From: Qipengyuania intermedia
GTDB lineage: Bacteria; Pseudomonadota; Alphaproteobacteria; Sphingomonadales; Sphingomonadaceae
Length of the DNA: 64,000 bases
Assembly: GCF_019711615.1 (NCBI RefSeq)
Contig: NZ_JAIGNS010000003.1
Coordinates: 124,001 to 188,000 of the forward strand
Direction: 5' to 3'
Shown: positions 1 through 8,837 of the stretch, in pieces
How positions within the stretch are numbered: position 1 is the stretch's first letter
Layout of the letters: the number at the start of each line of letters is the position of its first letter
The notes under the pieces: model-generated
Told to the model about the DNA's origin: nothing
Database searches by the model: none
Seen by the model: only the letters and a program-made list of their open reading frames with translations
Program-made: the position numbers and the translations under genes

Positions 1-355
1 AATACAGCAAGGCCGCGATCAGGCAGCCCGTGATCGCGCCGAGCACATCGGCAGAGGTGCAGAACCAGATCAGGCGACCGAATCTTGGATGGTCGTCCTC
101 GAGGACCGGTTGCGCACCGAACCGCACCAGCGTCTGCCAGGTCTGGAAGCCCGCGATCGCCACCAGCGCCTGTGCGGTGCCGAAAATGAGCGAAAAGTGC
201 CCGAAATCCTTGAGGCCGAGCGAGCGCGCGAGGATCGCGAGGTAGAAGAAACTGCAAACCGCGCCGAACCCCTTGCCACCGAGGATCCAGGCAAGATTGC
301 GCAGGATATTCGACAGCCCGTCACGTCTTTTTGCGGGTTCTGAAGCCGGCTGCAT
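1..355 (-). CDS. Polysaccharide flippase (Wzx-like), N-terminal part only
   Basis: This minus-strand reading frame starts with ATG at 355 and runs off the left edge, so only about 118 N-terminal residues are visible. They show a short polar N-terminus, a hydrophobic stretch at about residues 14-40 containing FGAVCSFFYLAILARSLG, a second at about 45-65, and a third entering at the window edge. This layout and the ARSLGLKDFGHFSLI pattern are typical of the polysaccharide_synt/MATE flippase family, which moves lipid-linked sugar repeats across the inner membrane. It is divergent from the glycerophosphotransferase-like gene at 438, which fits a polysaccharide locus continuing to the left. The substrate cannot be told. 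Confidence 0.75.
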   Translation of the reverse strand, partial: MQPASEPAKRRDGLSNILRNLAWILGGKGFGAVCSFFYLAILARSLGLKDFGHFSLIFGTAQALVAIAGFQTWQTLVRFGAQPVLEDDHPRFGRLIWFCTSADVLGAITGCLIAALLY

Positions 356-437
356 GGCGCGGACCTTTGAACGAATTGTCCTTGCGGTGCAATTGCATGG
401 TTTGCGACTACCCACCGCCCGCACTATGGCGCCCCAC

Positions 438-1610
438 ATGCGGGCGATATTCCTCTTCAATCACGACGCGGGCCACCAGGTTGCTCACCTTGCCGGTATC
501 GCGGCGGCGACTGCCAGACTGCATCCCGAAATCGAGACGGTGGTTGCCTATGCCACGCCCGAGATACGTGGGCGCCTCGAAGAACTTGTCGAGCCTGCTT
601 CGGCCCGGCTGATCCGCTGGGAAGAATTGAAACTGTCCGGCTGGCGCAGGGCCTTGGCCTCGATCTTCGACCGCGTGCTCCCTGCAAGCCGGTTGATGCG
701 ACTGCGCGCCAACATTTCGCTTTTCGCGAGCGCGAACATGATCATCTCAACGGAGCGGACCTGCCTGCGGCTGAAAAAGTATCTCCCGCAAGAGAGTATG
801 CCCTACTTCGCGAAGGTGCCGCACGGCGCCGGGGATCGCAGCGTGGCCTATCATCCCGATTACACGCGCTTCGATCGCAGCTTTGTCGCCGGGCCGAAGG
901 TCGTCGACCAGCTTGTCGCCCACGGAGTCTCGCGCGAACGCCTCGTCATCGTCGGCTATCCCAAGTTCGAAGGCATCGACCTCGATGCCAAGCCGCACTT
1001 TTTCGACAACGACAAGCCGACCTTCGTCTACAACCCCCACTTCGATCCGAACCTGTCCAGCTGGTACGACGAGGGACCGGAGCTGTTGAAATGGTTCGCA
1101 AGCGACGCGGGGAAGGACTTCAACCTCATCTTCGCGCCGCACGTGATGCTCTTCAAGAAAGAGCTTCACGTCTCGCCCGAGTACAAGATCGCGCGCAAGC
1201 GTCCGGACGTGCCGGCCGAGGCACTCGAAGCCGAAAACGTCCTTATAGACCTCGATTCACCGCGCCTGTTCGACATGAGCTACACGCTCGCAGCCGACGG
1301 ATACATCGGGGACGTCTCGAGCCAGATCTACGAATTCCTCGCCCGTCCGCGGGCCGCGTTCTTCTTCGACAGCCGCCGCGAGAAGCTGGAGGAAGACGAC
1401 GAATGGCACCTGTTCTGGGACGCCGGTCCCGTCGTCCAGACGACCGCCGAACTTACGGCCCTCCTGCCCGATTACGAGCGCATCGCCTCCGAATATCGCG
1501 ACAAGCAGGTCGAGCTGTTCTCCTACACCATCGACCTCGGCGATCGGCCGGCAAGCGAGCGCGCGGCTGACGCGATTGCCGCAGCCGTCAAGGGACAAGC
1601 GGGTCGATAA
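438..1610 (+). CDS. CDP-glycerol glycerophosphotransferase-like protein
   Basis: A 390-residue protein with the two-lobed GT-B-like look of the CDP-glycerol:poly(glycerophosphate) glycerophosphotransferase family. The second lobe carries VPHGAGDR at about 127-134 and YIGDVSSQIYEFL at about 289-301, matching the family's H-G and D-x-S-S-x-x-x-E/D-F motifs. In Gram-positives the family builds teichoic acid. Here it more likely transfers a polyol phosphate or sugar to a surface glycan (inference). I chose the second ATG because MRAIFLFNHDAGHQ begins the conserved fold; ATG at 426 or 354 is possible and no Shine-Dalgarno decides it. It lies opposite the flippase, and its last 23 bases overlap the convergent HAD gene. 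Confidence 0.7.
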   Translation: MRAIFLFNHDAGHQVAHLAGIAAATARLHPEIETVVAYATPEIRGRLEELVEPASARLIRWEELKLSGWRRALASIFDRVLPASRLMRLRANISLFASANMIISTERTCLRLKKYLPQESMPYFAKVPHGAGDRSVAYHPDYTRFDRSFVAGPKVVDQLVAHGVSRERLVIVGYPKFEGIDLDAKPHFFDNDKPTFVYNPHFDPNLSSWYDEGPELLKWFASDAGKDFNLIFAPHVMLFKKELHVSPEYKIARKRPDVPAEALEAENVLIDLDSPRLFDMSYTLAADGYIGDVSSQIYEFLARPRAAFFFDSRREKLEEDDEWHLFWDAGPVVQTTAELTALLPDYERIASEYRDKQVELFSYTIDLGDRPASERAADAIAAAVKGQAGR

Positions 1611-2241
1611 CTTTCCAGCCACGCGCCCTCGCCTTCGCGGCTTCGGCAGGCGAACCGGTGACGAATAGGGGCTCGTCCGCCCAGTCGAGCAAGGGTGCAT
1701 CGGCGAAGCTGTCGCTGAGAAACCGTACGTGCGCCGCATTCCGGTCGATGGCCTGTTCGGCAAACCATGCAAGGACGCGGCCTTTCTTCACTTCGCCATA
1801 ACAGTTCCCGCCAGGAATTTGCGAGCCGTCCCAGCGCGTTGCGATCAAATGTTCGAACCCTAGACGGGTGGCGAAAGCTTGGGCGTAGAAACCGAAAGCA
1901 GCCGTCGCCACCATCATTTGCGCGCCGGAATTGCGGTCTTCTTCGACCAGTTTCATGACCGCGGGCATCAGGCCCGGATGCCTGATGCGCGCCCCGGCAT
2001 AGTCTTCGCCGATCTCCTCCAACCGGTCGAGCCCGGTATTGCCGAGCATCAGCTTCATCCCGAAACGCTTGAGCGCGGTCCGTGAATAGAAACCCATGCG
2101 ATAGCCAATCATGGCAGCAATCCACACGGGCATGAAGCCAAGTCGCCAAGGCGCAATCCGCCGCGCCGCAAAGGCGAGAAACGGGGTAAAGGTCGGACGG
2201 CGGGTCAAAGTCCGGTCGAGGTCGTAAATCGCGATGTGCAC
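1588..2241 (-). CDS. HAD-IB family hydrolase (phosphatase)
   Basis: A 217-residue haloacid-dehalogenase superfamily protein. The DxDxT nucleophile motif DLDRT is at residues 7-11, and the later KKGR and FLSDSFADAPLL segments supply the lysine and metal-binding aspartates of a HAD phosphatase (IB subclass, SerB-like). Start: GTG at 2241 puts the catalytic motif at the extreme N-terminus as usual; an in-frame ATG at 2313 would add 24 residues with no recognisable content. A hydrophobic segment near residues 28-45 could associate with the membrane. The substrate is unknown. It converges on the glycerophosphotransferase-like gene with a 23-base overlap, so a link to polysaccharide or phospholipid metabolism is plausible but unproven. 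Confidence 0.75.
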   Translation of the reverse strand: MHIAIYDLDRTLTRRPTFTPFLAFAARRIAPWRLGFMPVWIAAMIGYRMGFYSRTALKRFGMKLMLGNTGLDRLEEIGEDYAGARIRHPGLMPAVMKLVEEDRNSGAQMMVATAAFGFYAQAFATRLGFEHLIATRWDGSQIPGGNCYGEVKKGRVLAWFAEQAIDRNAAHVRFLSDSFADAPLLDWADEPLFVTGSPAEAAKARARGWKVIDPLVP

Positions 2242-2362
2242 TTCGATGCGCTGCCATGTGCGTGTTTTGCACGCAAGTCCGCTGAAAATTGGCCGTTCCG
2301 GGCCTTGCGCCACTCGTACGAACCGCTAGATGGGTTGCGTAAAGCAACAGGATCGCTTGAAA

Positions 2363-3145
2363 ATGGCTACGTTTACCCTCCCCAAGAACTCCAAGATCAG
2401 CGGCAAGGGCCGTGCACACTCGGCAGACGGCGGAACGCGGGTAAAGAAATTCAAGATCTATCGCTATGATCCCGACAGCGGCGAAAACCCGCGCTACGAC
2501 ACTTTCGAGATCGATCTCGACGAGTGTGGCCCGATGGTCCTCGACGCGCTGTTCAAGATCAAGAACGAGATCGATCCCACGCTGACTTTCCGTCGCTCCT
2601 GCCGCGAAGGCATTTGCGGTTCCTGTTCGATGAACCTCAACGGCAAGAACGGCCTCGCCTGCACCACGGCGATCGACGACCTCAAGGGCGAAATCCGCAT
2701 CACCCCGCTTCCGCACATGGAAGTGGTGAAGGACCTGGTGCCCGATTTCACGCACTTCTACGCACAATATGCCTCGATCCGTCCCTGGCTGCAGACCGTC
2801 AGCCCGACGCCGAGCGGCAAGGAACGCCTCCAGACCCCGGAACAGCGCGAACAGCTCGATGGCCTTTACGAGTGCATCCTGTGCGCCTGCTGCTCGACCG
2901 CATGCCCCAGCTATTGGTGGAACTCCGACAAGTTCCTCGGTCCGGCAATCCTGCTTCAGGCCTATCGCTGGCTCGCCGACAGCCGCGATGAAATGACCGG
3001 CGAACGCCTGGACCAGCTGGAAGATCCCTTCCGCCTCTATCGCTGCCACACGATCATGAACTGCGCGAACGTCTGCCCCAAGGGCCTCAGCCCGGCAAAG
3101 GCAATCGCGGAAACCAAGAAGATGATGGCCGAACGCGCTATCTGA
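2363..3145 (+). CDS. sdhB: Succinate dehydrogenase iron-sulfur subunit
   Basis: A 260-residue SdhB, the electron-transfer subunit of complex II that passes electrons from the SdhA flavin to ubiquinone at the inner membrane. The [2Fe-2S] ligands are Cys80, Cys85, Cys88 and Cys100. The C-terminal [4Fe-4S] and [3Fe-4S] ligands lie in [12 protein letters not shown] (171-182) and [12 protein letters not shown] (228-239). Length is normal for alphaproteobacteria, including the N-terminal basic extension. Start: ATG at 2363 gives [10 protein letters not shown]; an upstream ATG at 2330 would add 11 atypical residues. sdhC, sdhD and sdhA are not adjacent: a divergent HAD gene lies upstream and a thioesterase gene follows. 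Confidence 0.96.
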   Translation: MATFTLPKNSKISGKGRAHSADGGTRVKKFKIYRYDPDSGENPRYDTFEIDLDECGPMVLDALFKIKNEIDPTLTFRRSCREGICGSCSMNLNGKNGLACTTAIDDLKGEIRITPLPHMEVVKDLVPDFTHFYAQYASIRPWLQTVSPTPSGKERLQTPEQREQLDGLYECILCACCSTACPSYWWNSDKFLGPAILLQAYRWLADSRDEMTGERLDQLEDPFRLYRCHTIMNCANVCPKGLSPAKAIAETKKMMAERAI

Positions 3146-3146
3146 C

Positions 3147-3617
3147 GTGGTTCTGCCCGACACCGTTTTCGAACATGGCCCCGATCCGGAGAACCCGGGC
3201 TGGCGGCACTGGAACCTGAAAGACCAGACCCTTTTCAACGGCGCCGTGATGGGCAAGCTCATCACGCGCGTCGACGAGGACGGGCGGTCGCGCCTGCGGA
3301 TGTTCCCGGAGCGCCGGCACGAGAACCTGCAGGGTATCATTCACGGGGCGGTTTCGCTGTCCCTGATCGACATCTCTCTTTTCACGACCATGCACACGAT
3401 CGGGACGGGTAATGCAGGCCCTTCGGTAACGCTGGAGCTATCCACCCAGTTCGTTGGCGGTGGCGATCCGAAACGACCGCTGGACGCGGTGTGCGAGATC
3501 GTGCGCGAGACCGGCAGTCTCGTGTTCGTGCGGGGTTCGGTCGTGCAGGAAGAAGATGTCATTTGCGCCTTTTCCGGCATCGTGAAGAAGATGCGCCCGC
3601 GCCCCCTCCCCCAATGA
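3147..3617 (+). CDS. PaaI-family hotdog thioesterase
   Basis: A 156-residue protein with the hotdog-fold pattern of PaaI-type acyl-CoA thioesterases. ENLQGIIHGAVSLSLID at about residues 62-78 is the helix that holds the catalytic region, followed by the strand PSVTLELSTQFV. Such enzymes hydrolyse acyl-CoA thioesters; the substrate here is not predictable. It begins with GTG one base after the sdhB stop and ends in a 4-base ATGA overlap with zapE, so the three genes are probably co-transcribed. A functional link to sdhB is not implied. Confidence 0.8.
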   Translation: MVLPDTVFEHGPDPENPGWRHWNLKDQTLFNGAVMGKLITRVDEDGRSRLRMFPERRHENLQGIIHGAVSLSLIDISLFTTMHTIGTGNAGPSVTLELSTQFVGGGDPKRPLDAVCEIVRETGSLVFVRGSVVQEEDVICAFSGIVKKMRPRPLPQ

Positions 3618-4729
3618 CCGGAATGCTTGCCCGCTACGAACGCCTGGTGGCGGCAGGCGAGTTGCAGCCCGATCCGGACCAGAGGCGCGCTGCAGAACGG
3701 CTCGACAGGCTCCAGAAGGACCTCGAGGCCGAAGAGCCAGGCGGTCTCCTCTCGCGACTGTTCCAGGCAAAGAAGACCCGGCCGCAAGGCGTCTACATGT
3801 GGGGCGGCGTCGGGCGCGGCAAGTCGATGCTGATGGACCTGTTCGTGGAGAGCCTTTCGATCGCGGAAAAGCGGCGCGTCCATTTCCATGAGTTCATGCT
3901 GGAGGTTGACCGCATGATCCGCGACGAGCGGGCCAAGGAAGCGGGAAATCCCATCGCACCTGTGGCTGCCCGGATCGCAAAGGACGTCCGTTGCCTCGCG
4001 TTCGACGAGATGGTGGTCAACAACACCGCAGACGCAGCGATCATGGCGCGCCTCTTCACCGCGTTGATTTGCGACGAGGGCGTGACCATCGTCACGACCT
4101 CTAACCGTCCGCCGAGCGATCTCTACAAGGACGGCCTGAACCGCTCCCTGTTCCTGCCCTTCATCGACCTCGTGCAGGCCGAACTCGATGTCGTCCCTCT
4201 CAACGGGCCGACCGACTATCGCCTCGACCGCCTCGGCGATCTGGCGACGTGGCACACGCCGCTGGGGGAAGACGCCACCGCGCAGGTCCGGGAGGCCTTC
4301 TTCCGGCTTACCGATTACGCGCCCGAAGATGCAGAGCACGTGCCTAGCGGCGAACTGGACCTTGGCGGAGGGAGAACCCTGCATGTGCCCAAAAGCTTCA
4401 AGGGCGTAGGCGTGTTCAGCTTCAAGCGCCTTTGCGGCGAGAATCGCGGCGCTGCCGATTATCTCGCCATCGCGCATGCCTATCACTCGGTGATCGTCGT
4501 CGGCATCCCGCGCCTGTCGCCGGAGAACCGCAACGAGGCGATCCGCTTCACCAAGCTGATCGACGCGCTATACGAAAACAGCGTGAAGCTGTTCGCAACC
4601 GCCGCCGCGGAGCCGGAAGACCTCTACACATCGGGCGATGGATCGTTCGAGTTCGAGCGGACCGTCAGCCGGCTGAAGGAAATGCAGAGCGCCGATTACA
4701 TGGCGCGGGGCCACGGGTTGGCGGGTTAG
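3614..4729 (+). CDS. zapE: Cell division protein ZapE (AFG1-like ATPase)
   Basis: A 371-residue AFG1/ZapE-family ATPase. Walker A is GGVGRGKS at about 64-71 and Walker B is CLAFDEM at about 127-133, followed by TTSNRPPSDLYKDGLNR, a family signature. In E. coli ZapE modulates the Z-ring; mitochondrial homologues act in protein quality control. It is cytoplasmic or peripherally membrane bound. Start ATG at 3614 overlaps the thioesterase stop (ATGA), which argues for translational coupling. Its stop overlaps the stop of the convergent amidotransferase gene by four bases. Length and motifs are complete. Confidence 0.93.
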   Translation: MTGMLARYERLVAAGELQPDPDQRRAAERLDRLQKDLEAEEPGGLLSRLFQAKKTRPQGVYMWGGVGRGKSMLMDLFVESLSIAEKRRVHFHEFMLEVDRMIRDERAKEAGNPIAPVAARIAKDVRCLAFDEMVVNNTADAAIMARLFTALICDEGVTIVTTSNRPPSDLYKDGLNRSLFLPFIDLVQAELDVVPLNGPTDYRLDRLGDLATWHTPLGEDATAQVREAFFRLTDYAPEDAEHVPSGELDLGGGRTLHVPKSFKGVGVFSFKRLCGENRGAADYLAIAHAYHSVIVVGIPRLSPENRNEAIRFTKLIDALYENSVKLFATAAAEPEDLYTSGDGSFEFERTVSRLKEMQSADYMARGHGLAG

Positions 4730-6624
4730 GCGCTCGGCCGCAGGTGGCGCAGCGAACGCTCCAGCATCAGCAACTGCCACAGGGTGCGACAGTTATCGGA
4801 CCGCCCTTCGATATGGTTTTCCGCGAGGCGGACAAGCGCACTGCGCTGGAACCAACCGCTGTCGACCAGCAGGCTGCTCGACGCGATCCGCCGCGCCTCA
4901 TCGGCCAGCGGACCGCGGAACCACTGCGCCAGCGGCGTCACGAACCCCTGCTTTTTCCGATAGAGTATGTCGTGCGGAAGATAGCGCTCCATCGTGTGCT
5001 TCATCAGCCATTTGCCGTCATTGCCACGGATGCGCTCACGCTGCGGTAGGCTAGCACCGAACTCGACGAGGCGATGATCCAGCAACGGCTCGCGTGCTTC
5101 GAGGCCGACTGCCATGCTGGTGCGATCGGTCTTGGTGAGGATATCTCCGGGCAGCCAGAATTTCAGGTCCGCATATTGCGCCCGGTCGAGGCCGGAACGC
5201 GCCGGTGCATCGCGCATCAACTGTTCGAAGGGCTGTTCGGCGCGGTACTCGCCGCGCGCCTTGAGCAGCGCGTCTCCGTAAAGGCCATCGCGCAGTTCCG
5301 GCGAAAGGATCGCAAGGGCGCGCGCATATCCGCTTTCCCCGCTTTCGGCCAAGGACAGCAAGGTCGTTTTCGCACGCAAGGGACGCGGTGCCCAGTCAGC
5401 CTTGGGCCACGCCTTGCCGAGCGCGCCGAATACAGCGCCTCTAAGCCTTGCCGGCAAGACCGAGCGGGCCTGTTCTTCCCTCAGCTGGAAGAGGTGGCGA
5501 CGGTAGCCTGCAAACGCCTCGTCCGCCCCGTCGCCGCAAAGGGCGACCGTCACGTGCTCCCTCGCCAATTCGCAGACCCGCAAGGTCGGGAGGGCACTTG
5601 CATCGGCAAAAGGCTCATCGAAAATCGAGGCGATGCGGTCGATCTCGCCGAACTGGTCGGCAGAGACTATGCGCTCGTGATGGTCCGTCGCGAACAATTC
5701 CGCCACCTTGCGCGCGTGTGCCGTTTCATCGACGCGTTCGACATCGAAGCCGATCGAGCAGCTCGTCACCGCGCGATTGCTCGCCTCGCTCATCAGGGCG
5801 ACGACCGAAGAGCTGTCCACCCCGCCCGATAGGAAGGCGCCCAACGGCACGTCTGCCACCATGCGGCTGGTCACACCTTCGCGCATCAGGTGCAGCAGTT
5901 CGGCGGAGCGGTCGGCGGTCTTACCCTTCGCCCTCGCCTCGAAGCTCACATCCCACCATCTTCTGGGCTCAGGCAGGGGCCGTCCGTGGTCGAGGAGCAT
6001 GAAATGCCCGGCCGGAAGCTTGGTGACATTCTTCAGGATCGCGCGGTGATCGGGTACAAAGCCCCAGGTCATGTAATCCTCGATCGCCAGCGGATCGATC
6101 TCACGCCGCATCATCGGATGGGCCAGCAAGCCCTTCAATTCGCTCGCAAAGCCCAATGCGCCTCCGGGAAGATGCGCCAGATACAGCGGTTTGACGCCCA
6201 GGCGGTCGCGCGCGATGAACAGCTGCCGCCTGTCATGGTCGTACAGTGCGAAGACGAACATGCCATCGAGGCGCGAAAGGCAATCCGGACCCCATTTCTG
6301 CCAGGCGGCAAGGATCGTTTCGGTGTCGCCTTCGGTGAGAAATTTGGCCCCGTCCTGCGCAAGCTGGCGGCGAAGCGTGCGGTAGTTATAGATCTCGCCA
6401 TTGAAGACGATCGTCGCGCGGCCATCTGCCGAATGCATCGGCTGCGGCGAGCCTTCGAGATCGATGATCGACAGCCTGCGATGACCGAGCCCTACGCCGG
6501 GCGCAGTCCATACGCCCGCCCCGTCCGGCCCCCGATGTGCAAGGGCCAGCGTCATCGCTTCGACCCGTTTGGGATCGACCGGCTTCACCGTCTCGTAATG
6601 GAAGATACCCGCGATCCCGCACAT
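4726..6624 (-). CDS. XrtA/PEP-CTERM-associated amidotransferase (asparagine synthase-like)
   Basis: A 632-residue class II glutamine amidotransferase. Cys2 of MCGIAGIF is the glutaminase nucleophile. RGPDGAGVW (31-39) and FNGEIYN (74-80) belong to that N-terminal domain, and the ATP-pyrophosphatase loop SGGVDSSS is at 266-273 in the asparagine-synthase domain. Size and context match the exosortase-type-1-associated amidotransferase family, thought to amidate a sugar or precursor of the exopolysaccharide rather than make free asparagine (inference from context). It is the last gene of the ten-gene minus-strand EPS run, 11 bases after exosortase A. Confidence 0.93.
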   Translation of the reverse strand: MCGIAGIFHYETVKPVDPKRVEAMTLALAHRGPDGAGVWTAPGVGLGHRRLSIIDLEGSPQPMHSADGRATIVFNGEIYNYRTLRRQLAQDGAKFLTEGDTETILAAWQKWGPDCLSRLDGMFVFALYDHDRRQLFIARDRLGVKPLYLAHLPGGALGFASELKGLLAHPMMRREIDPLAIEDYMTWGFVPDHRAILKNVTKLPAGHFMLLDHGRPLPEPRRWWDVSFEARAKGKTADRSAELLHLMREGVTSRMVADVPLGAFLSGGVDSSSVVALMSEASNRAVTSCSIGFDVERVDETAHARKVAELFATDHHERIVSADQFGEIDRIASIFDEPFADASALPTLRVCELAREHVTVALCGDGADEAFAGYRRHLFQLREEQARSVLPARLRGAVFGALGKAWPKADWAPRPLRAKTTLLSLAESGESGYARALAILSPELRDGLYGDALLKARGEYRAEQPFEQLMRDAPARSGLDRAQYADLKFWLPGDILTKTDRTSMAVGLEAREPLLDHRLVEFGASLPQRERIRGNDGKWLMKHTMERYLPHDILYRKKQGFVTPLAQWFRGPLADEARRIASSSLLVDSGWFQRSALVRLAENHIEGRSDNCRTLWQLLMLERSLRHLRPSA

Positions 6625-6635
6625 GGCGGAGTGCC

Positions 6636-7646
6636 CTAGACCAGACGCACCAGAACGGCAAAAGCGATTAGCACTGCTGCGATAGCTAGGCCGACACGCA
6701 CGGTAGAGGGCGCGCCGTCGAACCTCTCGAGGGTGGGGAATCCGCCAGCCTGCTCGGCGGTGAATCCTGCATCTTCAGGGTCGCGCTGGAACCAGCGCCA
6801 TGCCACGCCCAGCACCAGCGCGATCACGATACCGAAGAAGAACCAGCCATAGACAATGTGGTCGAAGCTACCCGCCGCCTCCGCGCCCACATATTGCGCG
6901 ATGAAGATAGTGGCCCAGGCCCTGATTCCATTGGCCATGATAGGCACGACCACACAGGCTAGAAGCAACCAGAACCGCCGCTTCCAGCTGGTGAAACAGG
7001 CGTGTGCCACAAGGATGCCGAGCGTCACCATCGCGATCAGGAACTTTACCCCGGAACAGGCCTCGGCAACGATGAACAGTCCGGCAGGCGTGTCTATGTA
7101 GATCCCATCCGAAACCGTTTCGATCCCGCTCGCGACCGTCAGCCAGGTGGTGATGTGCGCGGTAATAGCCTGCAGCTGCGGAATGATCTCGTCGCCGAAG
7201 GGCACCAGGAACGAGGAATAGAACAGCGGAAAGGCAAGAACGAGGCTCGCCCGCGTGCCGATCATGGCCATCGCTGCGCCTTGGAATGCGGCCAGCGTCC
7301 CTGCCTGCGCGATCAGATTGATGTCGAGTGCACGGCCCGCCAGCCAGACGGCAAGGCCGAGGGCCAGCCATACGAACCCGATCCAGCCTCCCGAGGGGCG
7401 AATTTTGCGCAATTCCTCACTTCGCAACCACACCAGCCAGGCGATAATCGCCGGTATGAGGAGGATGTGGCTGTAGGTGTCGATATTCCACCACTGGTGC
7501 GCCATGCGCGTCCATTCGCGAAATGTGAGAGCGAAGAGGGCCGCCCATGCGACAAGGACGCGCAGGACCGCGCCCGACCAGCCCCGCCCTTCCTGTGTCG
7601 GGCTCTCGGCAGAAGCGACGTCAAGCTGCACGGCTATTCTTACCAT
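6636..7646 (-). CDS. xrtA: Exosortase A, short form without EpsI domain
   Basis: A 336-residue polytopic inner-membrane protein of the EpsH/exosortase family, which cleaves the PEP-CTERM sorting signal of exported proteins. The catalytic triad is visible: Cys197 in AEACSGVKF, Arg242 in NGIRAW and His263 in DHIVYGWFFFG. About eight hydrophobic helices precede a final one at about 316-334, where the protein stops. Many sphingomonad XrtA proteins continue into an EpsI domain; here the stop at 6636 is followed directly by the amidotransferase, so that domain is absent. The start overlaps the glycosyltransferase gene by 26 bases, indicating one operon. Confidence 0.94.
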   Translation of the reverse strand: MVRIAVQLDVASAESPTQEGRGWSGAVLRVLVAWAALFALTFREWTRMAHQWWNIDTYSHILLIPAIIAWLVWLRSEELRKIRPSGGWIGFVWLALGLAVWLAGRALDINLIAQAGTLAAFQGAAMAMIGTRASLVLAFPLFYSSFLVPFGDEIIPQLQAITAHITTWLTVASGIETVSDGIYIDTPAGLFIVAEACSGVKFLIAMVTLGILVAHACFTSWKRRFWLLLACVVVPIMANGIRAWATIFIAQYVGAEAAGSFDHIVYGWFFFGIVIALVLGVAWRWFQRDPEDAGFTAEQAGGFPTLERFDGAPSTVRVGLAIAAVLIAFAVLVRLV

Positions 7647-8835
7647 CGGTCTGCACGAGAGTGGCCACCTGCTTGTAGATCGCCTCCCAACTCATTTCGC
7701 TCGCGACGAATTGCCGCGCCTCTGCCCCGATCGCCCTGCCATCGAGCCGACCTTCGAGCAGGTCCCGTAATTTCGAAACCATGGCAGCGTCATCTCGCGC
7801 GATCAGAAAATGCTCGCCATCCGTCGCCGGTATGCCGGTGGCAGCCTCCTCCGAAAGGACCACCGGCCGCGCCATCGCCATCGCTTCAAGCACCTTGTTC
7901 TGCACGCCGCGCGCAATGGATAGAGGCGCGACGACTGCATCGGCTGCGGCCAAAAAGGGTCGCATGTCCGGCACCCCGCCCCAGACCGTCACATTGTCGA
8001 GCTCTCCAAGCTTGCGAACATCATCGGTCGGCGCGCGACCGACGATGTGAAACTGTGCCGCATGTGAAGCGACGAGCGTAGGTAAGACGCCGTGCGCAAA
8101 CCGCTCCACCGCCACGACATTGGGGGCGTAATCCATCTGGCCCGTGAAGAGAAAATTTGGCCCGGGCTGGGCGAATGGCGCTGGCGAAAGATCGATCGCC
8201 GGATCGAAGAATTGCGTGTCGACGCCGTTCCCGAAGACACGGATATCCGCCTCTGCCTGGGGGGAGATGCGTGAACGCAGGAGAGCCGCTTCGCTCTCGC
8301 TGATCAGGGTCGTCACATCGGCGCGTCGGGCAAGCCGCTCTTCCTCAGCGGCCAACAAGCGCCCCTCCCGCGCGTTGATCCAGGCCATGTCTCCCGCCTC
8401 GGCATAGGCCTCGAACTTAACGCTATCGACATCGCACAGATCGACGACCACGCGTCCGTCGAAACCCTCCGGCAAGTATTGGCCCATCTGGCCCGAAAAG
8501 ATAACGATGGTGTCGATCGCGTTTGCGGCAAGCGTCTGCTTTACCCAAGACTGCAAGCCGCGATCATAGAAAGCCGCGAGGCTGACCGGCTTGCCCGATA
8601 AGACTGCTTGAATGCCCGCAAGTACCAGGGGCTTGGTCCTGTCTGCCACATGGCTCGACGCCGCGATAACGGACAGCTCGGCGCAATGATCGCGGTCTTC
8701 CTGAGTTTCGGCAAAGGTGCCGACGTGCACGGGGCCAAGGCGCGCCAAGGCCTTGAGAAGGTGATGCGAGCGGATCTTGTCACCGCGGTTGGGCGGAAAC
8801 GGCATCCGGTGCGCAAGGAAGAGAATGTCGCCCAT
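7621..8835 (-). CDS. TIGR03087-type PEP-CTERM/XrtA system glycosyltransferase
   Basis: A 403-residue GT-B glycosyltransferase of the exosortase-A-linked sugar transferase group. The N-terminal lobe begins ILFLAHRMPFPPNRGDKIRS, which sets the ATG at 8835 (an upstream in-frame ATG at 8904 would add 23 residues). The C-terminal lobe has FTGQMDYAPN, the usual ANVVA-like segment, and VQNKVLEAMAMARPVV, the GT4-type nucleotide-sugar binding E-x-x-x-x-x-x-x-P/V pattern. It should act on the cytoplasmic face, adding a sugar to the lipid-linked repeat. It sits between the FemAB-like gene and xrtA. Confidence 0.9.
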   Translation of the reverse strand: MGDILFLAHRMPFPPNRGDKIRSHHLLKALARLGPVHVGTFAETQEDRDHCAELSVIAASSHVADRTKPLVLAGIQAVLSGKPVSLAAFYDRGLQSWVKQTLAANAIDTIVIFSGQMGQYLPEGFDGRVVVDLCDVDSVKFEAYAEAGDMAWINAREGRLLAAEEERLARRADVTTLISESEAALLRSRISPQAEADIRVFGNGVDTQFFDPAIDLSPAPFAQPGPNFLFTGQMDYAPNVVAVERFAHGVLPTLVASHAAQFHIVGRAPTDDVRKLGELDNVTVWGGVPDMRPFLAAADAVVAPLSIARGVQNKVLEAMAMARPVVLSEEAATGIPATDGEHFLIARDDAAMVSKLRDLLEGRLDGRAIGAEARQFVASEMSWEAIYKQVATLVQTDGKNSRAA

Positions 8836-8837
8836 GC

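Noticed and set aside
1523-3340. 605-codon minus-strand open frame
   Set aside because: Covers the HAD and sdhB loci in wrong frames; the real genes have catalytic motifs.
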